Assembly: GCA_903920695.1 (NCBI GenBank)
Contig: CAIXNB010000088.1
Span: 1 to 41,603 of the forward strand
Direction: 5' to 3'
Length of the DNA stretch: 41,603 bases
Origin: an uncultured beta proteobacterium
Lineage (GTDB): Bacteria > Pseudomonadota > Gammaproteobacteria > Burkholderiales > Burkholderiaceae_C
Shown here: positions 36,913 through 41,603 of the stretch, one piece after another
Position numbering within the stretch: position 1 is the first letter of the stretch
Layout: each line of letters opens with the position of its first letter
The notes under the pieces: model-generated
The model's database searches: none
Told to the model about the DNA's origin: nothing
What the model saw: only the letters and a program-made list of their open reading frames with translations
Program-made: the position numbers and the translations under genes

Positions 36913-37635
36913 TCAGGCATAAACCAAAGTGCCTTCGTCTTCCCCCATCACGACACGCTTGAGCGCGCCGTGTTTGAAAATGGAAAACACCTTGATCGGC
37001 AACTTCTGGTCGCGGCACAGGGCGAAAGCCGTCGCATCCATGATGCCCAGATTCTTCGACATCGCCTCATCGAATGAAATCCGCGTGTAGCGGGTGGCAA
37101 GAGGGTCTTTTTTGGGGTCCGCCGTATAAACGCCGTCAACCTTGGTCGCCTTGAGCACGATTTCAGCGCCAATTTCGGCGCCACGCAGAGCGGCCGCCGT
37201 ATCCGTGGTGAAGAACGGATTGCCGGTGCCCGCGGCGAAAATGACAAGTTTGCCTTCTTCGAGGTATTGCAAAGCCTTCGGCCTGACGTAGGGCTCGACC
37301 ACCTGCTCGATCGCAATCGCCGACATGACACGCGCTGTCAAGCCGGCTTTGTTCATGGTGTCGCCCAATGCCAAGGCATTCATGACCGTGGCCAGCATGC
37401 CCATGTAATCCGCAGTGGCACGGTCCATACCCACTGAACCACCGGCCACGCCACGGAAGATATTGCCGCCGCCGATCACCACAGCAACCTGCACCCCAAG
37501 GCGGGTAATTTCGGCCACTTCTTCAACCATCCGCACAATCGTGCCCCGATTGATGCCGTACTGGTCGTCGCCCATCAAGGCCTCACCCGACAGCTTGAGC
37601 AATATGCGCTTATAGGCTGGTTGGGCGATGGACAT
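36913..37635 (-). CDS. pyrH: Uridylate kinase
   Basis: This hexameric cytoplasmic enzyme phosphorylates UMP to UDP with ATP and is regulated by GTP and UTP in E. coli. It has 240 residues. Motifs are [52 protein letters not shown] and the [18 protein letters not shown] segment, with [17 protein letters not shown]. All belong to the amino acid kinase superfamily. AAGGAG lies about 7 nt upstream of the ATG. The gap of 113 nt to tsf shows no T-run hairpin. Confidence 0.97.
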   Translation of the reverse strand: MSIAQPAYKRILLKLSGEALMGDDQYGINRGTIVRMVEEVAEITRLGVQVAVVIGGGNIFRGVAGGSVGMDRATADYMGMLATVMNALALGDTMNKAGLTARVMSAIAIEQVVEPYVRPKALQYLEEGKLVIFAAGTGNPFFTTDTAAALRGAEIGAEIVLKATKVDGVYTADPKKDPLATRYTRISFDEAMSKNLGIMDATAFALCRDQKLPIKVFSIFKHGALKRVVMGEDEGTLVYA

Positions 37636-37748
37636 GATGAACTCCTTGAATATGATTGATATGGACCCGAAAATCGAGGCTCAACCGGATCGTTGCGATC
37701 TGTGCATGCTGCTCCGGCGAGCCCTCACTGACGGCATGAAGCCGATTA

Positions 37749-38672
37749 TTACTGTGCCTGCTTGGCGGCCGCAACCTGTGCTGCCACCTCGGCCGCAAAA
37801 TCATCGACTTTTTTCGCGATGCCTTCGCCAACCACGTAGAGCGTGAAGCCCTTGACCGTCGTACCAGCCGCCTTGAGCATCTGCTCAACGGTAAGCTTGT
37901 CGTTCTTCACAAACGACTGGTTGAACAGCGACACTTCCTTGAGGTATTTTTGCACGCCGCCTTCGATGCGCTTGGCAACGATCTCGGCTGACTGCACCGG
38001 CTTGCCGGCTGCGGTTGCCGTGGCTGCATCTTCAGCCGCCTTGGCTGCCGCGACGGAACGCTCGCGCGCCACCAACTCGGCCGGCACATCGGCGCTCGAC
38101 AAGGCAACCGGTTTCATCGCGGCAACGTGCATGGCCACATCCTTGGCTGCGACCATATCGCCTTCGAACTCGACCACGACGCCGATGCGCGTGCCATGCA
38201 GATAGGACGCCAGCTTGCTGCCGTCAGCGAAGCGCTTGAAACGGCGAAAGCTCATGTTCTCGCCAATCTTACCGATCAGGCCTTTGCGCACGTCTTCCAG
38301 CGTCGGGCCGAAACCGTCCTGCGCGTAGGGCAGAGCGCCCAGCGCGGCCACATCGGCCGGGTTGTTCTTGGCGACCAGTTGCACAGCGGCATTGGCCAGC
38401 GCCAGAAAACTGTCGTTTTTGGTGACGAAATCGGTTTCGCAGTTCACTTCCAGCATGGCGCCAACGCCGTCAGCCATGGAGATGGTGATCACGCCCTCGG
38501 CGGTGATGCGGCCTGAAGCCTTGCCTGCCTTGCTGCCGAGCTTGACGCGCAGCAGTTCTTCGGCTTTTTCCATATTGCCTTCGGCCTCGGTCAGTGCACG
38601 CTTGCACTCCATCATCGGGGCGTCGGTCTTGCCACGCAGTTCAGCAACCATGCTCGCAGTAATTGCAGCCAT
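37749..38672 (-). CDS. tsf: Elongation factor Ts
   Basis: EF-Ts is the nucleotide exchange factor of EF-Tu. It has 307 residues (E. coli 283), the extra length falling in an Ala-rich stretch near 210-225 ([14 protein letters not shown]). The N-terminal UBA-like domain reads [24 protein letters not shown], followed by the EF-Tu contact motif [13 protein letters not shown], and the core domains continue to the Ala-rich C-terminus. It lies 88 nt after rpsB, with an intrinsic terminator in between, so its level may depend on readthrough from the rpsB promoter. Confidence 0.97.
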   Translation of the reverse strand: MAAITASMVAELRGKTDAPMMECKRALTEAEGNMEKAEELLRVKLGSKAGKASGRITAEGVITISMADGVGAMLEVNCETDFVTKNDSFLALANAAVQLVAKNNPADVAALGALPYAQDGFGPTLEDVRKGLIGKIGENMSFRRFKRFADGSKLASYLHGTRIGVVVEFEGDMVAAKDVAMHVAAMKPVALSSADVPAELVARERSVAAAKAAEDAATATAAGKPVQSAEIVAKRIEGGVQKYLKEVSLFNQSFVKNDKLTVEQMLKAAGTTVKGFTLYVVGEGIAKKVDDFAAEVAAQVAAAKQAQ

Positions 38673-38714
38673 CTTGATTCTCCGTACTCAGTTCAGTTAA
38701 TTGAAAAACAGACT

Positions 38715-38738
38715 AAAAAAAAGGGGCACGAAAGCCCC
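38715..38738 (-). terminator. Intrinsic terminator between rpsB and tsf
   Basis: On the minus strand GGGGC (38738-38734) and GCCCC (38727-38723) form a stem with a 6-nt loop, followed directly by eight Ts (38722-38715). It lies 22 nt after the rpsB stop. This is a textbook terminator inside the operon and should attenuate tsf relative to rpsB. Confidence 0.8.
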
Positions 38739-38760
38739 CTTTCTTGGGGTTGCGGACAAC

Positions 38761-39513
38761 TCAGGCGGATGCCTCGTCCACTTCGACAAATTCGTCACCA
38801 CTCTCAGCCACCATCGCCTTGACGACATCGTCAACCATGTTGGTGCGGCCTTCGATGATCGCATCGGCAATGCCGCGCGCGTACAAAACCACAGCCTTGG
38901 ATGAGTCGTCGTTGCCGGGGATGACATAGTCAATGCCTTCAGGCGAGTGATTGGTATCGACCACCGCAATCAAGGGGATGCCAAGTTTCTTGGCTTCAGC
39001 GATCGCGATCTTGTGGAAACCGACGTCAATCACGAAAATTGCGTCCGGCAGAACCGACATGTCTTGGATGCCGCCGATATCACGTTCCAGTTTAGCGAGT
39101 TCGCGGGCGAACATCAGCTGTTCCTTCTTGCTCAGGCTGTCCAGTCCAGCTTCCTGCTGAATCTTCATGTCCTTGAGGCGCTTAATGGATGTCTTGACGG
39201 TCTTGAAGTTGGTCAACATACCGCCAAGCCAGCGCTGGTCAACATATGGAACGCCGGCACGACGTGCTTCTTCGGCCACCGTTTCGCGCGCTTGGCGCTT
39301 GGTACCGACCATAAGCACGGTGCCACGCTTGGCTGAAATCTGACGCACGAACTTGGCAGCCTCCTGGAACATCGGCAGCGATTTCTCCAGGTTGATAATG
39401 TGAATTTTGTTGCGATGGCCAAAAATGAACGGGGCCATTTTAGGATTCCAGAAGCGGGTTTGGTGGCCAAAATGGACACCAGCTTCCAGCATTTCGCGCA
39501 TGGTAACTGACAT
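38761..39513 (-). CDS. rpsB: 30S ribosomal protein S2
   Basis: S2 is a late-assembling 30S protein near the head-body junction. From ATG 39513 it has 250 residues. It begins [26 protein letters not shown] and includes [49 protein letters not shown] and the conserved [24 protein letters not shown] split across the last third. GGAG lies about 9 nt upstream; a start four codons earlier at 39525 is disfavoured. In many proteobacteria S2 represses its own operon through the leader RNA. The leader here is about 140 nt. Confidence 0.98.
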   Translation of the reverse strand: MSVTMREMLEAGVHFGHQTRFWNPKMAPFIFGHRNKIHIINLEKSLPMFQEAAKFVRQISAKRGTVLMVGTKRQARETVAEEARRAGVPYVDQRWLGGMLTNFKTVKTSIKRLKDMKIQQEAGLDSLSKKEQLMFARELAKLERDIGGIQDMSVLPDAIFVIDVGFHKIAIAEAKKLGIPLIAVVDTNHSPEGIDYVIPGNDDSSKAVVLYARGIADAIIEGRTNMVDDVVKAMVAESGDEFVEVDEASA

Positions 39514-39669
39514 GGTTAACTCCAAAGGTTAGGTCTAAAATCCAGTTCGTTTTTGCAAATGCCACAGGAACTTCCGCGTGACAATCGCAACACCTTGATT
39601 GAACTGGTTTGCGGATTTGTTTCACCAAACAGCCATTCGGCCACTCAGCAAAACCCAAAGACTATAGCA
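39514..39669 (-). promoter_or_regulatory. rpsB promoter and leader
   Basis: On the minus strand an extended -10 box, TGCTATAGT (39669-39661), sits about 150 nt upstream of the rpsB ATG. The -35 position at the usual distance (CATTAA) is weak, as often seen with extended -10 promoters. The transcribed leader (about 39654-39514) has the length of known rpsB leaders that bind S2, but I could not fold it reliably. The divergent amidase start at 39687 lies just beyond this region. Confidence 0.5.
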
Positions 39670-39686
39670 CAGGCCCACCGTACTTA

Positions 39687-41018
39687 ATGTTTCCAGACCT
39701 TCAAACGACTCTGTGCCGGCTGCGCGGCGGCAAGACCCAGCCCGCGACCGAAATCGAGCGCGCCATCGACATTGCCCAATCCGTAACTTGCAAGCACGTC
39801 TTTCTGAAGCCCACTTTCGCACAGGCGCGTGCCGTCGCGAACCAAGCGCAAATCCTGGAAACACCGCTGGCGGGTCTTGCTGTCTCGATCAAGGACTTGT
39901 TTGACGTTGCCGGACAGATAACAAGCGCAGGCTCCAGCGCGCTCGAAGATGCTGCGCCAGCGCAGCAGGACTGCCCGGCCGTGGCGCGACTGCGTCGCGC
40001 CGGCGCCGCCTTCATCGGGCGCACCAACATGGTCGAATTTGCCTTCTCCGGCGTCGGTGTCAATCCGCATTTTGGAACACCGGCCAGCACATGCTCAACC
40101 GACGTCGCCCGCATCCCGGGTGGTTCTTCGTCGGGCGCAGCGGTATCGGTCGCCAGCGGCGCCGCCTTCATCGGTCTGGGATCGGACACGGGTGGCTCGA
40201 TCCGTATCCCGGCGGCGCTCAACGGCGTTGTCGGCTTCAAGAACACCGCCAGACTGGTGCCGACAGAGGGCGCTCTGCCCCTGTCCACCACCCTGGATAC
40301 CGTCTGCGCCCTCACCCGCTCCGTGCCGGACGCGATCCTGGCACACGAGATCCTGGCGCAACGACGGGTAACGCGCAGCGCAGCGCCGCTCTCAGCCTAT
40401 CGCCTGGCGGTTGCCGGCACCCTCATGCTGGACGGACTCGACAGCACCGTGGCGCGTGCCTGGCAGCGCACACTCGCCACCCTGCGCAGGACCGGTGTGC
40501 AGATGGTTGACTTGCCACTGACCGAACTCAATCAACTGCAGCAAATTCAGGTGGCCGGCAGCATCGCTGCCGCCGAGAGCTACGCCTGGCATCGGAATTT
40601 GCTGAAAACCAAAGCCCAGCAGTACGACCCGCGCGTTGCCACCCGCATCGAGCGCGGCGGCGCCATGAGCGCCTGTGATTACATCGACATGCTGGACGCG
40701 CGGCGGCGCTGGATCAGCAGCATGGACATGGCGATGCAGGGTTTTGACGCCGTCCTGTCACCCACAACGCCAGTCACCGCAGCGCCCATCGCGGACGTTG
40801 CGCCCGGCGCCGAGCGCGACGCAGCCTTCTTTCGTCTCAATGCCCAACTGCTGCGCAATACCAGCGTCGTCAACATGCTTGATGGCTGCGCCATTTCGAT
40901 CCCCTGCCATGCGTCCGGCGAATTGCCCGTTGGTATGATGGTCTGGGCGGGTGCCATGCACGACGATCCGGTGCTCAACATTGCCTTGCAGATCGAGAAG
41001 CTGCTGCAAGGACAATAG
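39687..41018 (+). CDS. Amidase-signature family hydrolase
   Basis: This 443-residue cytoplasmic hydrolase has a Ser-cisSer-Lys triad. The lysine is in LAVSIKDLFDVAG, the structural serine in PGGSSSGAAVSVASGAA, and the nucleophile in GLGSDTGGSIRIPAAL; all three are present. The C-terminal part carries FDAVLSPTTPVTAAPI. The family includes GatA, fatty acid amide hydrolase, indoleacetamide hydrolase and many aryl/aliphatic amidases. No gatB or gatC is near, so a role in Gln-tRNA formation is unlikely. The start at 39687 is the first ATG that leaves the rpsB leader. It is upstream of a DadA-type gene, so nitrogen or amino acid amide use is a reasonable guess. Confidence 0.9.
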   Translation: MFPDLQTTLCRLRGGKTQPATEIERAIDIAQSVTCKHVFLKPTFAQARAVANQAQILETPLAGLAVSIKDLFDVAGQITSAGSSALEDAAPAQQDCPAVARLRRAGAAFIGRTNMVEFAFSGVGVNPHFGTPASTCSTDVARIPGGSSSGAAVSVASGAAFIGLGSDTGGSIRIPAALNGVVGFKNTARLVPTEGALPLSTTLDTVCALTRSVPDAILAHEILAQRRVTRSAAPLSAYRLAVAGTLMLDGLDSTVARAWQRTLATLRRTGVQMVDLPLTELNQLQQIQVAGSIAAAESYAWHRNLLKTKAQQYDPRVATRIERGGAMSACDYIDMLDARRRWISSMDMAMQGFDAVLSPTTPVTAAPIADVAPGAERDAAFFRLNAQLLRNTSVVNMLDGCAISIPCHASGELPVGMMVWAGAMHDDPVLNIALQIEKLLQGQ

Positions 41019-41085
41019 TTTGCGCAAATGTCAGGGGCATTCCAGCAAACCGATTTCCTTCGTCCATCAGAAGCAGGCACACTCA

Positions 41086-41108
41086 TCACGTGAGTCTGTG
41101 TGGCAGAC
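41086..41108. promoter_or_regulatory. Adjacent palindromes upstream of the DadA-type gene
   Basis: TCACGTGA (41086-41093) is a perfect 8-bp palindrome, followed at once by GTCTG (41094-41098) and CAGAC (41104-41108) around a 5-nt centre. They lie 22-45 nt upstream of the ATG at 41131, where a Lrp/DadR-type regulator could bind. The regulator is a guess; only the symmetry is seen. Confidence 0.3.
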
Positions 41109-41130
41109 TTGTTAACCACTCAGGGGATTC

Positions 41131-41603
41131 ATGAAGATTGCAGTTATCGGCGCCGGCATCATCGGTGTCACCACGGCCTACGAACTGGCCTTCGACGGCC
41201 ACGACGTCACCGTGCTTGAGCGCTGCGCCGCCGCCGCCGAGGAAGCCAGTTTTGCCAATGCGGGCCTCGTAGCGCCGGGTTATGTGACGCCCTGGGCCGC
41301 CCCCGGGATGCCAAGCAAGGTGCTGGGCCACCTGTTCAGCCACTACGCGCCAGTCAAGGTGGGTTTGCCGCTATCAGCGCGCGACCTGGTCTGGATGTGG
41401 AAGTGGTTGCGCGCCTGCAATCTGGACACCTACCTGGCCCATCGGGCCCAGTTGCAACGGCTAGCCTTCTACAGCCGCGAACGTCTGCACCACATTACGA
41501 GCGATCTGTCTCTCGAATACGAGCGCAGTGACGGATACATGGTTTTGTTGCGATCCGAGAAGGACAGCAAGCTGGCGCAACCCGGATTACAAGTGTTGCG
41601 AGA
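41131..41603 (+). CDS. dadA: D-amino acid dehydrogenase small subunit (DadA type), 5' part
   Basis: This FAD-dependent membrane-associated dehydrogenase deaminates D-amino acids (mainly D-alanine) and passes electrons to the quinone pool. The window ends after 157 codons, where about 430 are expected. The FAD-binding motif is intact at the start: MKIAVIGAGIIGVTTAYELA, then VTVLERCAAAAEEASFANAG, the typical DadA pattern with E at the ribose position, and APGYVTPWAAPGMPSKVL. GGGG about 5 nt upstream of ATG 41131 serves as Shine-Dalgarno. It runs co-directionally with the amidase, separated by 112 nt containing two palindromes. The truncation is due only to the window edge. Confidence 0.9.
   Translation, partial: MKIAVIGAGIIGVTTAYELAFDGHDVTVLERCAAAAEEASFANAGLVAPGYVTPWAAPGMPSKVLGHLFSHYAPVKVGLPLSARDLVWMWKWLRACNLDTYLAHRAQLQRLAFYSRERLHHITSDLSLEYERSDGYMVLLRSEKDSKLAQPGLQVLR

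Noticed and set aside
39687..41018. GatA subunit of the glutamyl-tRNA amidotransferase
   Set aside because: No gatB or gatC is adjacent, and the sequence fits the broader amidase family; the specific GatA assignment is not supported.

Overview
The window looks like a chromosomal segment of a betaproteobacterium, most likely Burkholderiales and perhaps Comamonadaceae. This rests on protein character, high GC content and gene order: rpsB-tsf-pyrH-frr-uppS-cdsA-dxr-rseP-bamA-skp-lpxD-fabZ-lpxA-lpxB-rnhB-TrmH-type methyltransferase, then carA-carB-greA, then yhbY divergent from rlmE-ftsH-folP-glmM. No database search was possible, so family names rest on motifs and recall.

Region 1 (1-9.8 kb) is accessory. 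It holds the tail of an unidentified gene (possibly a transposase). Next is a lipoprotein gene with transglutaminase-like and TPR parts that is cut by an in-frame amber codon. An NDUFA9-type NAD(P)-binding protein follows, then a two-gene unit of an AhpD-like protein and an ECF sigma factor, then ppnP, whose start codon lies in a perfect inverted repeat. The most distinctive locus is a tightly packed minus-strand unit at 3.76-9.79 kb. In transcription order it encodes an exported caspase-like protease with a coiled coil, a CHASE2 membrane protein without a recognisable output enzyme, a second exported SH3/caspase/EF-hand-like/DUF4384 protein, and a small exported protein of unknown function.

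Region 2 (9.9-19.4 kb) mixes core genes with signalling genes. murB is divergent from yajQ (c-di-GMP-binding family), which is followed by a degenerate HD-GYP protein. Then come a GNAT acetyltransferase, glmM, folP, ftsH (TTG start, heat-shock-like promoter), rlmE, yhbY, a DUF4149 membrane protein and greA.

Region 3 (19.5-39.7 kb) is the conserved minus-strand block. carAB has its own strong -10 box. Upstream of it, sixteen co-directional genes join translation (rpsB, tsf, frr), UMP kinase, undecaprenyl-PP and CDP-diacylglycerol synthesis, the MEP pathway, envelope assembly (rseP, bamA, skp) and lipid A synthesis (lpxD, fabZ, lpxA, lpxB). A T-rich terminator hairpin lies between rpsB and tsf, and a promoter with a leader of about 140 nt precedes rpsB. 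Region 4 (39.7-41.6 kb, plus strand) has an amidase and a truncated DadA-type amino-acid dehydrogenase.

No tRNA, rRNA, CRISPR array or complete insertion sequence was seen, and no gene-free stretch exceeds 300 bases. Start codons were chosen by Shine-Dalgarno match and family N-termini. GTG or TTG starts are proposed for ftsH (TTG) and for carA, greA, lpxD and the HD-GYP-like gene (GTG).
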